Assembly (NCBI GenBank): GCA_963783945.1
Contig: CAWAPS010000002.1
Location: 124,001-188,000 of the forward strand
DNA: 64,000 nt
DNA from: CAWAPS01 sp963783945
GTDB taxonomy: Bacteria; Actinomycetota; Acidimicrobiia; Acidimicrobiales; Palsa-688
Reading direction: 5' to 3'
The translations under genes were made by a program, and so were the position numbers. Positions 8,933 to 17,495 of the stretch are shown one piece after another. Numbering within the stretch: the stretch's first letter is position 1; each line of letters starts with the position of its first letter. A model generated the notes under the pieces. It searched no databases and was not told the DNA's origin. It saw only the letters and a program-made list of their open reading frames with translations.

Positions 8933-9379
8933 CTATCCGGCCGTGGTGTTCAGGGCAGCCGTGATTTCATCGATCGCCGCCTGCTCGGCCTCACTCACGT
9001 CTTGACCGTGCTCGCGATGGGCCGCTGCGACTTTGTGGGTCAGGGTGATGATGAACTGACGGTATTCCTCCACCTCGGCCGGCGCGGCCTTCCCCTCGAG
9101 CACGGCGACCGAGTCGCGCAGGTGCTGCAGCCCGTGCTGCTTGAGCTCCTCGGGGGTGTGGTAGTGAGTGTGATCCCGCTCCGGTTTGGCCGAGACGATC
9201 TCATCCAGAAGCTCGCTCTCACCGTGTTGCTGGCGTGCCTCCGCGTAGGCCTTGGCCATCGCGATGGTTTCGCGGAACGTCCCGCCGCGCTGGGCCGTAA
9301 CCACGATCATGCCCGCACTTGGTGGCGCTTCCAGAATCAGCCGCCACTCCTCAGCCGAGAAATCGGACTTCGCCGTCAT
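8933..9379 (-). CDS. Conserved hypothetical protein (148 aa)
   Basis: I do not recognise the family. The 148-residue protein is soluble and mostly helical, begins MTAKSDFSAEEW, and contains a His-rich middle (RDHTHYHTPEEL) and charged helices near the end. No membrane segment or signal peptide is seen. The ATG at 9379 is favoured over an upstream start because GGAGAGG sits 3 bases before it. It lies between the methyltransferase remnant and a MarR gene on the same strand as the latter, 150 bases downstream of it, and could be part of that transcript. Confidence 0.7.
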   Translation of the reverse strand: MTAKSDFSAEEWRLILEAPPSAGMIVVTAQRGGTFRETIAMAKAYAEARQQHGESELLDEIVSAKPERDHTHYHTPEELKQHGLQHLRDSVAVLEGKAAPAEVEEYRQFIITLTHKVAAAHREHGQDVSEAEQAAIDEITAALNTTAG

Positions 9380-9529
9380 CGCCTCTCCGATCGTTTGGCC
9401 CACGCGGGCGCTCGTCGCCCACCCGGTGGCGTCAGTCTCGCACGGGTGCCGGGCTGGGCGCGCCGACCCGGCGGTCTCGGGGCGATACCTCGCCACTCAG
9501 ATTGGCGAGATAGCCGGCCGAGCGCCGGC

Positions 9530-9973
9530 TCAGCGTTTGGGTTGCTGCTCGCGACGGACCCGCGCCAGGATCTGCACGAGGGTTTCGAGTTCATCGGATG
9601 GGAGGTCCGCCAGGCCGGCCGGTGGCCGATCGAGGATGTCTTCGGCCCGTTGCGCCAGTTCCGCACCTTTGGGGGTGGCCGCTACGAGCTTCACCCGGCG
9701 GTCCGTGGGGTGGGCCTGGCGCTCCACGAGTCCCGAGCGCTCCAGGTCGTCGACCACCGTCGTCAAGTTGGGCGGATCCATGCCGAGCAGGGCGGCCAGT
9801 TCGCGCATGGACATCGGCCGGCCGGCGATCCGTCGCAACGCCTTCATCCTTCCGAAGCTCAGGCCGGTTTGCTCACTGACCTCCCGCCGGCGCTCGTTGT
9901 CCAGCACCAGATCGGCCATCGCGTGCCATGCCTCGCGTACCGCGCTGTCGCGACGAATACTCGCCTTGGTCAT
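9530..9973 (-). CDS. MarR-family transcriptional regulator
   Basis: 147-residue winged-helix regulator. The DNA-binding part reads MSMRELAALLGMDPPNLTTVV (recognition helix) followed by the wing HPTDRRVKLVAATPKG, with dimer helices at both ends. The ATG overlaps the exporter stop as ATGA (9970-9973), so exporter and regulator are one operon and translationally coupled. This arrangement, with the repressor downstream of its target, predicts autoregulation through the inverted repeat at the exporter promoter (11443-11467). Ligand unknown, probably a phenolic or drug-like compound as in other MarR systems. Confidence 0.9.
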   Translation of the reverse strand: MTKASIRRDSAVREAWHAMADLVLDNERRREVSEQTGLSFGRMKALRRIAGRPMSMRELAALLGMDPPNLTTVVDDLERSGLVERQAHPTDRRVKLVAATPKGAELAQRAEDILDRPPAGLADLPSDELETLVQILARVRREQQPKR

Positions 9974-11445
9974 GCTGCGTTCCGTTCGAGAAATTCGGGG
10001 TTGATCGACTCGGCCGTTCGCCGGGCTGTCTCCCGGGCCCACGGGGTCGTCGCAACCAGGCCCAGCAACAACACTACTGCTCCACATCCGGCCAGTACCC
10101 ACCATCCGGCTCGACTGGCCAGGGCGAAGTCGAGATGATTTCCGTTCTGTAGCGCGGCGGACACCAGTGAGCCGACCACGGCCACACCCAGAGTCTGACC
10201 GACCTGACGCGAGGTGGAGGCGATGGCCGCGGCCACACCGGCCTGGGCCCGGGGCATACCAGCGACGGCGGTATTGGTGATCGGCGCATTCACGAATCCG
10301 AAACCGATGCCGAAGATCACGTAGGCGGTGAACAACCACGAGAATGGGGTCACGGCGCTCAACCCCACCAGCATGAGGCAGGAGGCGACGAGCGCGGCAC
10401 CGGCGATGACAAGGGGGATTCTGCCGCCTCGCCGGGCGACAATTCGGCCCGACACCGGAGGCAGGAGCATGGTCATCGCCGCCAGGGGCAGGGTGTCGAG
10501 CCCGGCCTGTAGCGGGGAGAGTCCACGCACGTCTTGGAGGTAGAGAGTGTTGAGGAAGAGGAACCCGCCGAGCGCGGCGAACGCAGCCACAGCAATGAGC
10601 GCGGCAGAGGAGAACGGCACGGAACGGAAGAATCGCAGGTCGATCAGGGGCTCGCGGTTGCGGTGCTCCCAGACGAGGAGGGCCACCAACGACACGGCGG
10701 CCAAGGCGAAGGCTCCCATGATGAGCGGTGACGACCACCCCCTGCTGGGAGCCTCGATGATGCCGTAAGTGAGCGAGGCCAACAGGGCGATCACGAGCAT
10801 CTGCCCGGGGACGTCCACCCTCCGAGCGACAGGAGCCTTGGACTCGGGGATGTACCGACGGGCCAATATCAGCGCCGTGAGGGCGATGGGGATGTTGATC
10901 CAGAATATCGACCGCCACCCCACCGACGTCACCAGCACCCCACCCAACACCGGACCCAGGGCCATGGCCACCCCGACCACCGCGGCCCACACCCCGATGG
11001 CCTGGGCTCGCTCGCGGGGGACGGTGAAGGTGTTGGTGATGATCGACATGGCCACGGGGTTGAGCATCGACCCGCCCACGGCTTGCACCATGCGAAAGAC
11101 GATGAGCAGTGTCAGGCTTGGTGCCAAGCTGCACAGCAGCGAGCCGGCGGCGAAGGTCAGCAACCCGACCAGGAAGGTGCGCCGACGCCCGAGCCGGTCG
11201 GCGGTCGAGCCGGAGAGCATGAGCAGGCTGGCCAGCACCAGGGTGTAGGCATCCACCGTCCACTGCAGACCCGATAGCGGCGCGTGAAACTCCCGACTGA
11301 TCGAAGGAAGCGCGACGTTGACGATGGTGACGTCGAGTCCCACGATGAGGAGGCTCATCGAGCAGATGAGCAAGACGCCGACGCGGCGCCGCCGGCTCAG
11401 CTCGTCGATCACGGTCGGACCCGCAAGGGCCACTTCCATAGTCAT
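9970..11445 (-). CDS. DHA2-type MFS drug/proton exporter
   Basis: Intact 491-residue transporter of the 14-helix DHA2 (EmrB/QacA) group, in the cytoplasmic membrane. Family motifs are LDVTIVNVALPSI in helix 1, the loop ADRLGRRRTFLVG between helices 2 and 3, and the antiporter motif C region VGVAMALGPVLGGVLV in helix 5. It should expel hydrophobic or cationic drugs in exchange for protons. Of the two close ATGs I take 11445, because a TGGAAT -10 ends 7 nt upstream, implying a leaderless message. It is followed by a coupled marR gene, and an inverted repeat covers its promoter. Confidence 0.9.
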   Translation of the reverse strand: MTMEVALAGPTVIDELSRRRRVGVLLICSMSLLIVGLDVTIVNVALPSISREFHAPLSGLQWTVDAYTLVLASLLMLSGSTADRLGRRRTFLVGLLTFAAGSLLCSLAPSLTLLIVFRMVQAVGGSMLNPVAMSIITNTFTVPRERAQAIGVWAAVVGVAMALGPVLGGVLVTSVGWRSIFWINIPIALTALILARRYIPESKAPVARRVDVPGQMLVIALLASLTYGIIEAPSRGWSSPLIMGAFALAAVSLVALLVWEHRNREPLIDLRFFRSVPFSSAALIAVAAFAALGGFLFLNTLYLQDVRGLSPLQAGLDTLPLAAMTMLLPPVSGRIVARRGGRIPLVIAGAALVASCLMLVGLSAVTPFSWLFTAYVIFGIGFGFVNAPITNTAVAGMPRAQAGVAAAIASTSRQVGQTLGVAVVGSLVSAALQNGNHLDFALASRAGWWVLAGCGAVVLLLGLVATTPWARETARRTAESINPEFLERNAA

Positions 11446-11467
11446 AATGGTTATTCCATCATAATTA
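11443..11467. promoter_or_regulatory. Candidate MarR operator
   Basis: Imperfect inverted repeat ATAATGG (11444-11450), 5-nt spacer, CCATCAT (11456-11462) continuing into AATTA. It covers the -10 and start codon of the exporter. Position and symmetry fit autorepression by the marR product at the end of this operon. Confidence 0.55.
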
Positions 11468-11481
11468 CTATCGGATGTCAA
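11453..11481 (-). promoter_or_regulatory. Promoter of the MFS-marR operon
   Basis: On the minus strand: TTGACA (11476-11481), a 17-bp spacer and TGGAAT (11453-11458). Transcription would begin about 7 nt on, essentially at the ATG 11445. Confidence 0.6.
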
Positions 11482-11677
11482 GGACCGGGCCCGAGGGCCC
11501 GTTCGGGCTGCTCCCCGGAGAGGCTGCTCGGTCCGACTGCCAGCTCCCAATGGGCTCATTCGACGGAACTGGCTTCTGGAACAAGGTGACCTTTCTCGTT
11601 GTTGACGGATAAGTCCCTCGGAAGGAGTGCGACGTGAGGTGCGGCAAAGGAGTCACATCAACAGTGGCGGCGACGCT

Positions 11678-12112
11678 ATGAGCGCGCAGGTGGTGGCGTG
11701 CTCTGCATGCGGTGTCCGCAACCGGGTTCCCACTACGGCTAGCGGCACGCCGAGATGCGCTTCCTGCCACACCGATCTGGCCTGGCTGGTAGAAGCCACC
11801 GACACGGACTTCGACAGTGTCACCGACAGCCGCCTGCCCGTGCTGGTCGATCTGTGGGCGCCCTGGTGCGGCCCCTGTCGGATGGTGGCGCCCGCGGTGG
11901 AGCGGTCATCTCAGGAATTCGCCGGCCGCCTCAAAGTGGTGAAGGTCAACGTGGATCAAGCACCGGGCGTCTCGGCCCGGCTGGGAGTCCAGGGAGTACC
12001 CACTCTGGTCTTGCTGCGACAAGGTCAGGTCATAGCGCGCCAGGTCGGAGCGCTTCCGGAGAGCCAGCTGCTGTCTTGGCTCAAAAGCTCCCTGGATTCC
12101 GCGGCCGCCTGA
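11678..12112 (+). CDS. trxC: Thioredoxin with N-terminal zinc ribbon (Trx2 type)
   Basis: 144-residue thiol-disulfide oxidoreductase of the cytoplasm. Residues 1-30 hold two CxxC pairs (C8/C11 and C27/C30), forming the zinc ribbon that marks the thioredoxin-2 subtype. The thioredoxin fold follows with the active site WCGPC (C64, C67) and the cis-proline loop GVPTL. E. coli TrxC has 139 residues, a close match. An in-frame GTG at 11627 would add 17 residues, but the ATG places the zinc ribbon at the start as in the family. It stands alone on the plus strand, among efflux genes that respond to toxic compounds. Confidence 0.92.
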   Translation: MSAQVVACSACGVRNRVPTTASGTPRCASCHTDLAWLVEATDTDFDSVTDSRLPVLVDLWAPWCGPCRMVAPAVERSSQEFAGRLKVVKVNVDQAPGVSARLGVQGVPTLVLLRQGQVIARQVGALPESQLLSWLKSSLDSAAA

Positions 12113-12245
12113 CGGCTCAACCGACGACGCGGTGAGGGCCGGCCGAGCCGGCGGTATGGGGGGCTCGGGCGCAATCGCCGTCCGTACCTTTTGGGGGCGT
12201 TACTGTCGGAGGAATGTCCTTGTCAACCGTCGACCTGGTCAGCTG

Positions 12246-12770
12246 ATGGGAGTCATCCAGACGCTCGACTATGAGCTCCCTAAGCCGAACCGGGTTCAGA
12301 AGGGCATGCGCCACGTCGCTTCCTCGCGTCCAGGGGCATGGTTGTTCTCGCGCTCGATGCACCGTATCGACCTTCTGCTGCTACGGCTCACTGGGGGTCG
12401 GGTTGCCCTACCTCAATTCGCCGCGGGCATACCTGTGACTACGTTGATCACCACCGGCGCGAAGAGCAGGCTACGTCGGGCGACGCCGCTGTTGGGCATT
12501 CCCCACGGTGACGATCTGGCCATAATCGGAACCCGCTTCGGCCAGCCCGGCACACCCGGGTGGTACTACAACCTCCTGGTCGATCCGACGGCGGAGATCG
12601 TTTACCGGGACACGCGTGTAAAGGTCGTCGCCAGGGAGGCTGAGGGCGATGAACGGCGTGCTATCTGGGACCGGGCCTGTGACGTCTATTCCGGATACAG
12701 CTCCTATGCCAAACGCATCCACGACCGGCCTATCCACATCATGGTGCTCGCTGAATCAACCGACTCATAG
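12246..12770 (+). CDS. Ddn-like deazaflavin (F420)-dependent nitroreductase family protein
   Basis: 174-residue split-barrel protein of the Ddn family, which uses reduced F420 to reduce quinones or nitro compounds. Typical segments are VTTLITTGAKSRLRRATPL, GQPGTPGWYYNLLVDPTAEI and the C-terminal YAKRIHDRPIHIMVL. The N-terminal helix around LLRLTGGR is also usual for the family. ATG 12246 was chosen because homologues start close to it; the upstream in-frame sequence is unconserved. Presence of this family suggests that the organism makes F420. Physiological substrate unknown. Confidence 0.88.
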   Translation: MGVIQTLDYELPKPNRVQKGMRHVASSRPGAWLFSRSMHRIDLLLLRLTGGRVALPQFAAGIPVTTLITTGAKSRLRRATPLLGIPHGDDLAIIGTRFGQPGTPGWYYNLLVDPTAEIVYRDTRVKVVAREAEGDERRAIWDRACDVYSGYSSYAKRIHDRPIHIMVLAESTDS

Positions 12771-12812
12771 GTCGCGATTGCGTTGCCCCGAGTCTATGCA
12801 GTTGGATGGATA

Positions 12813-14354
12813 CTACGAATCCTTCGGTCTGATCAGGGGGCCCATGGCGGCACCGGCAAGGGCCACGAAACCGGCAACGACCATGGTTGTATGTAGGCCG
12901 GTCATGAAGGCGGCGTGGCTCCCCTCGGTGATGGCCTCCGCCAGCTTTCCTGTAACGCCGGCCGGGACGGGCGCCAGGCCCTGAGAGACCACGGCCCCCT
13001 GACGAGCCACCTGTTGCGCCAGGGCATGAGGAACTCCGTTGTTGGTCAGGTCGGAGTGGAGGACGCGTCCCACGGACGCTCCGAGAATAGACCCGCACAC
13101 AGCGGTGCCCAGGACTCCTCCCAACTGGACCGACGTCGTCTCGATGCCCCCGGCCACACCGGCATCATCCTCGGGGATGTCACCGACAATGGCATCCGTG
13201 GATGATGTGACCACCAACCCGATTCCAAGGCCCAACAAGACGAAGGGAGGCCACAGGTGGAAGTAGGAGGAGTCGACCTGAAGTGTGACGAACGAGAACA
13301 TTGCGATGGACGAGGCCAGCAAGCCGACGGTAATGGGGAGCCAGGCCCCGAATCGCTCGACGAAGCGCGCTCCGAGCGGTCCTGAAATGGCGAAGGTGAC
13401 GGTAAGAGGCAGGAGTCGAAGCCCGGCCCCGACGGGACTGAAACCGTGGACACTCTGCAGATACAGAGATATGAAGAACGTCACCCCGAACAGAGCGAAG
13501 AAATTCAGTAGAACGATGATGGTGCTCACCGATACCGTACGCACCCGGAATAGGCGTGGGGGCACGAGCGGATTACTCACGGAGCGCTCGACGACGACGA
13601 AGGCGGCCAAGAAGACCAGACCGGATGCGATCAGTCCCATTGTCCCTCCGCTTCCCCACCCCCAGCTTTGTGCCTTCACCAGGCCGTAGACGATGGCAAT
13701 GAGCCCAAGGGCCAGGGTGATCACTCCCGGGACGTCGAAACGTTGACGGACCGACTCCTTGGTCTCGTTCAAGACGAACACTCCGACCGCGAGGGCGACG
13801 GCCCCGATGGGCAGGTTGATGTAGAACACGCTCTCCCACGAGATGTGTTCGACGAAGAGACCTCCGATGATCGGTCCAGCTGCGATCGCCGTGGCTGAGG
13901 CACTCACCCAGATACCCACGGCCCGGTTCAGCTCATCCGCGGGAAAGGCCGCCTTGAGGAGAGCCAATGTGTTAGGAAGCAGCAGCGCGCCAAATGCACC
14001 CTGCGCGCCTCGGAGCACAATGACGCCGTCAATGGTCGCGACCACGCCGATGGCCACGGAGGTGAGGGAGAAGCCGACCACCCCTATCAAGAACATACGG
14101 CGACGACCGAAGCGGTCACCGAGCTTTCCTCCGAAGATCAGGGTGGCGGCGATAACCAACAGATACGCGTTGGTTACCCATTGCAGGTCAGCGAGCGAGG
14201 CATGAAGGTCCTTGCCGATATAGGGGTTAGCTACAGTGACGACCGACCCGTCGACTCCGACCATGATCACGCCGAGGGCCACACTGAGCAGGGTCAGCCA
14301 CGGATTGTCACTGAGCGGGCGACTCCGGTGGGTCATCGTCAGCGCACGGGTCAC
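12813..14354 (-). CDS. DHA2-type MFS drug/proton exporter
   Basis: 513-residue 14-helix transporter, the third of its kind within 8 kb. Motifs: VDGSVVTVANPYIGKDL in helix 1, GDRFGRRRMFLIG in the 2-3 loop, and AIAAGPIIGGLFVEHISW in helix 5. It sits back to back with a TetR-family gene 103 bases away, with a palindrome in between. The start is either GTG 14354 or ATG 14336 (MTHRSRPLSDN); neither has a clear ribosome site. Substrate unknown. It converges on the Ddn-like gene, with 42 bases between stops. Confidence 0.9.
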   Translation of the reverse strand: MTRALTMTHRSRPLSDNPWLTLLSVALGVIMVGVDGSVVTVANPYIGKDLHASLADLQWVTNAYLLVIAATLIFGGKLGDRFGRRRMFLIGVVGFSLTSVAIGVVATIDGVIVLRGAQGAFGALLLPNTLALLKAAFPADELNRAVGIWVSASATAIAAGPIIGGLFVEHISWESVFYINLPIGAVALAVGVFVLNETKESVRQRFDVPGVITLALGLIAIVYGLVKAQSWGWGSGGTMGLIASGLVFLAAFVVVERSVSNPLVPPRLFRVRTVSVSTIIVLLNFFALFGVTFFISLYLQSVHGFSPVGAGLRLLPLTVTFAISGPLGARFVERFGAWLPITVGLLASSIAMFSFVTLQVDSSYFHLWPPFVLLGLGIGLVVTSSTDAIVGDIPEDDAGVAGGIETTSVQLGGVLGTAVCGSILGASVGRVLHSDLTNNGVPHALAQQVARQGAVVSQGLAPVPAGVTGKLAEAITEGSHAAFMTGLHTTMVVAGFVALAGAAMGPLIRPKDS

Positions 14355-14394
14355 AGGGGGAGAACCAATCGGTAAATGGCGTATGGTGCCATGT

Positions 14395-14409
14395 TGACAG
14401 ATGCTGTCA
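14395..14409. promoter_or_regulatory. Candidate TetR operator
   Basis: Perfect inverted repeat TGACAG-ATG-CTGTCA between the divergent MFS and TetR starts. A further TGTCA half-site follows at 14413-14417. CTGTCA (14404-14409), a 16-bp spacer and TATGTT (14426-14431) could be the TetR promoter, so the palindrome would overlap its -35. Confidence 0.6.
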
Positions 14410-14457
14410 TCCTGTCACAACCTGATATGTTAGACTCTGGCCGGAGAACGGGGGAAC

Positions 14458-15048
14458 ATGAGCGGTGGCCTGAAGGAGCGGAACAAGCAGCGCACCCGTC
14501 GAGAATTGGCCGAGGCCGCTGGTGTCCTGTTCCTCGAGCGGGGCTATGCCTCGACCACGGTGCAGGACATCGCCGACGCCGCAGACGTCTCCCCCCGCAC
14601 CTTCTTCCGCTACTTCCCCTGCAAAGAGGACGTAATTACCGCCATCGCCAGCGCCACGATGGACGACGCCATCGACCATCTCGCTGAACATGACACCAAG
14701 GAGGCCGTCGGGCCGGTCCTCAAAGCGATGATCACGGCGACCTTGGCCCCCACTCGCGAAAACCCCGAGGCGGCTCGGGCCTTCCAGTTCATGCTGCGCG
14801 ATACGCCAGTACTTCGGGGGCGCTGGCTGGAAGAGCAGCGTAGGAGCCGCGACCGCCTGGCCGAGGCCCTTCGACCCTGGTTCGGCCCATACGCCAATCC
14901 CCTGGCGCCCCACCTGGCCGCCGGTGCGGCTCTGTTGGCCATTGATGAGGTGATGACATTGTGGGCTGACGATCCGTCAATCCCTGATCCGCTCAGCCTG
15001 CTCGATCAGGCCTTTCATATTCTGGACGGACCTTTGCTCTTCCCGTAG
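14458..15048 (+). CDS. TetR-family transcriptional regulator
   Basis: 196-residue repressor. The helix-turn-helix lies at residues about 12-57, with TTVQDIADAADVSPRTFFRYF as the classic turn and recognition helix; the C-terminal domain (about 70-190) is helical and binds the ligand and dimer partner. Divergent placement next to an exporter, with a TGACAG/CTGTCA palindrome between them, marks it as the local efflux repressor. Start ATG 14458 follows GGGGGAAC, a modest ribosome site. The inducer cannot be predicted. Confidence 0.92.
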   Translation: MSGGLKERNKQRTRRELAEAAGVLFLERGYASTTVQDIADAADVSPRTFFRYFPCKEDVITAIASATMDDAIDHLAEHDTKEAVGPVLKAMITATLAPTRENPEAARAFQFMLRDTPVLRGRWLEEQRRSRDRLAEALRPWFGPYANPLAPHLAAGAALLAIDEVMTLWADDPSIPDPLSLLDQAFHILDGPLLFP

Positions 15049-15120
15049 CTCTCCGGGGTGAATCTGTGCTCGGCGTGAAGGCGCCCGCCGCATACTCTCG
15101 TGATCAGTCGCAATCAACTC

Positions 15121-16083
15121 TCAAAGGCCGAGTCGGGCCCGCCATCGGCGTGGTTCGAGCCGGTCGGCACAGAACATGGCGATGGCATCGTCAAAGATTT
15201 CGGCGGCCTCCCATTGGAGAAAGTGGCCGGCGCCTAGCACCCCGAACGGGCCCACATGCCTCAGGAACACGATCTCCGCCCTCTGTCCGAAGGTGGTGTA
15301 GCCACGCGGGTCGGCCAGGCCTTCCATGATCAGGGTGGGCGTGTCATTGGCATGGATCATGGAGCGGCCGGTGCGCGCTTCGGGGTACAGCAGGCTCTCG
15401 TACGTTCCGAAACTGGCTCGCAACTTGGTCGGGTCGACGAAAGGCTCGACGAGATACGTGAGGTCGCCTTCGACGAAGGCGCCCTGCGGTGACCAGGTCT
15501 CGTAGTGTTCGGCCACGTAGGCCATCTTGGCCTCCGGTGTCGCGAGTTCGGCGACCAAAACGTCCGGCTCGGTGGCGGGCCGAAAGCCGTGCGAGTCCTC
15601 CAATCGCCGGCGCCTCGGCGGGAGGTGGTCCATCCGCCCCGGAACGTTGGGCAGCGGGCCGTTGAAGACCACCAGGCGCTCCACCAAACCCGGGAAGCGC
15701 AATGACAGGTCCTGGATCACTGCAGCACCCAGGTCCCCGCCGGCCGCCACCACCTGGTCCAAGCCAACGCGCTCCTGCAGCAAGGTAGCCATGTCGAGGC
15801 TGTGCGCGACGACGTCGTGGAGACCGTCGGCGCCGCAATCGGAGTCGCCGAAGCCTCGAAGGTCCGGCGTGACCACGTCGAAGCCCCGGGCGGCAAGGTC
15901 CGCGATATTCCGCACCCAGATCCGCCGGGTCGACGGCCAGCCATGAACGAGCAGGAGAGGAACACCCCCGTGGCCCCTGCGCCAGAACGCCAGGGTGCCG
16001 CCCCGTACTTCCGCTCGTTCCGGCTCGCCGAGCTCCGCGTCGAGGATTCTCGCCGCGGTCGCCTGTCGTTGATAGGGAGACAA
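15121..16083 (-). CDS. Alpha/beta hydrolase, epoxide-hydrolase-like
   Basis: 320-residue alpha/beta-hydrolase. The oxyanion segment is LLVHGWPSTRRIW, and the nucleophile elbow reads AAGGDLGAAV, with Asp in place of Ser, as in epoxide hydrolases and haloalkane dehalogenases. The cap region includes tyrosines in YLVEPF and YESLLYPEAR that may polarise the epoxide. The end contains LGAGHFLQWE, providing the catalytic His. Upstream on the same strand lies an SDR gene (34 bases), so both may act on the same compound. Epoxide hydrolase is my preferred reading; dehalogenase is the alternative. Confidence 0.85.
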   Translation of the reverse strand: MSPYQRQATAARILDAELGEPERAEVRGGTLAFWRRGHGGVPLLLVHGWPSTRRIWVRNIADLAARGFDVVTPDLRGFGDSDCGADGLHDVVAHSLDMATLLQERVGLDQVVAAGGDLGAAVIQDLSLRFPGLVERLVVFNGPLPNVPGRMDHLPPRRRRLEDSHGFRPATEPDVLVAELATPEAKMAYVAEHYETWSPQGAFVEGDLTYLVEPFVDPTKLRASFGTYESLLYPEARTGRSMIHANDTPTLIMEGLADPRGYTTFGQRAEIVFLRHVGPFGVLGAGHFLQWEAAEIFDDAIAMFCADRLEPRRWRARLGL

Positions 16084-16117
16084 CTATCCGGACCGAGGAA
16101 TGTCTGTCGTACCGGGC

Positions 16118-16960
16118 CTACTTGATGAGAAAGCCTGCGTCGACGGGCAGCATTACCCCCGTGACGTATCGCGCTTCCTCGGAACAAAGCCACACTATGG
16201 CGTTGGAGACATCCACTGGTTCGACCATCGCCACTGGCATGGCGTTCTGCCAGCTGACGTTCGGCTGCTCGGCAAACATCTGGGCGAAGTAATCGTTGAC
16301 TATGAGCGGAGTGTTCACCGATGTCGGGTGCACAGTGTTCACCCGTATGTTCAAGTTGGCCAGCGATCCGGCCAGCGCCCGCATGACACCGATGACGCCA
16401 TGCTTAGCGGCGATGTAACCGAGTCCGCTCAGTGCTTCTTCGGCGGACTGTACGGGACCAGTCATGGACTTGAGGCCAGCAGTCGAACTCGTGATGACGA
16501 TCGACCCGCCGGAACCCTGTGCGACCATCGTGGGGAGCGCCGCCGCGACCGTGTTGACGACGCCGGTCATCATGACGTCGAGGGAATCCTGCCAGGCACT
16601 CATGATCAGATCGCGGGTCAGGCCATTTAGTCCGGACCCGAACAGGGCCCCAGCGTTGGCAAGGATCATGTCGACTCGTCCGAGGCTTGACAGTCCTTCA
16701 TCGAAGACCGCCTGCACGGCTGCGCGGTCGCGCACATCGGCCTGCCGGGCCACGATACGTCGACCGCGGGCCCCGACCAGTTCGACAGTTTCATTCAGAT
16801 CATCCACGGACGCCAGCGGATAGGGAACGGTATCGATAGGACCGCATATATCGAACCCGATGATGTCGGCGCCCTCCTCGGCGAGACGGAGAGCGTGCGA
16901 TCGTCCCTGTCCCCGAGCGACCCCGGAAATGAACGCAACCTGCCCTTCAAGTCGACCCAC
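16118..16960 (-). CDS. Mycofactocin-type SDR family oxidoreductase
   Basis: 280-residue short-chain dehydrogenase. The cofactor motif is ISGVARGQGRSHALRLAEEGAD, with the active-site Ser in TSSTAG and the pair YIAAKHG (YxxxK). The long insert after strand 2 (DICGPIDTVPYPLASVDDL) is the hallmark of the mycofactocin-coupled SDR group, in which NAD(H) stays tightly bound and electrons pass to mycofactocin. It would oxidise an alcohol. It probably forms a two-gene unit with the epoxide-hydrolase-like gene downstream. No mycofactocin synthesis genes are in this window. Confidence 0.9.
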   Translation of the reverse strand: MGRLEGQVAFISGVARGQGRSHALRLAEEGADIIGFDICGPIDTVPYPLASVDDLNETVELVGARGRRIVARQADVRDRAAVQAVFDEGLSSLGRVDMILANAGALFGSGLNGLTRDLIMSAWQDSLDVMMTGVVNTVAAALPTMVAQGSGGSIVITSSTAGLKSMTGPVQSAEEALSGLGYIAAKHGVIGVMRALAGSLANLNIRVNTVHPTSVNTPLIVNDYFAQMFAEQPNVSWQNAMPVAMVEPVDVSNAIVWLCSEEARYVTGVMLPVDAGFLIK

Positions 16961-17103
16961 GGCCGTGACAGTTCCTTTCAGAATTGTTCGAGATCCCAGT
17001 TTCCGACACCCACGATCAGTCTAGTAACGCACCACCTCCGATGCCGGCTCCTCTTCTGGACGGGTTGGCGTGCGTACTCCCGACCTTCCCGGCCGGTTCA
17101 GTC

Positions 17104-17495
17104 TCACCTCCCCCGCGAGGCACGCAGGCGGATCGTGATCGGCTCCGAGAAGGTCGCTGCGTACCACGATGGATCCATCCCGACGTCGCGCATGTGGTCC
17201 GCGTACTTAGGGCCCGCTCCGCCGTGCCGGTCAGCACGACCACGTCACGGTAGCCGTCGCGGTTGTTGAAGCTGAACGGAACCCGCGGATTAGAGGCCAA
17301 GTGGGTGAGTCGGGCGGCGCCGGCCCGGCTATAGACGAGGACACTGTCGTCGCCATTCCATAGGAACGCCACTGGGTTCGGCTGCGGAGTACCATCGGAT
17401 GCGACGACGGTGAGCCACGCCTCCATTTCCTTGGTGAGCCGGGCGCGGACCTTGGCGCCGAACGGCGTGGCGGGGTCGGGCAGCGGTGAGGTCAT
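17104..17495 (-). pseudogene. PPOX-like (split beta-barrel) flavoprotein, frameshifted
   Basis: From ATG 17495 the frame reads as a pyridoxamine-phosphate-oxidase-like protein (AWLTVVASDGTPQPNPVAFLW, then DVVVLTGTAERA). Near 17205-17215 it loses similarity, but the neighbouring frame resumes with KYADHMRDVGMDPSWYAAT and a barrel-closing end RLRASRGR before TGA 17104. So there is a frameshift, and probably a short deletion of the loop usually found after the GTAE segment. Total coding length is about 130 codons. The unshifted frame runs on to 17016 but is not family-like there. F420 or FMN use cannot be settled. Confidence 0.7.
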
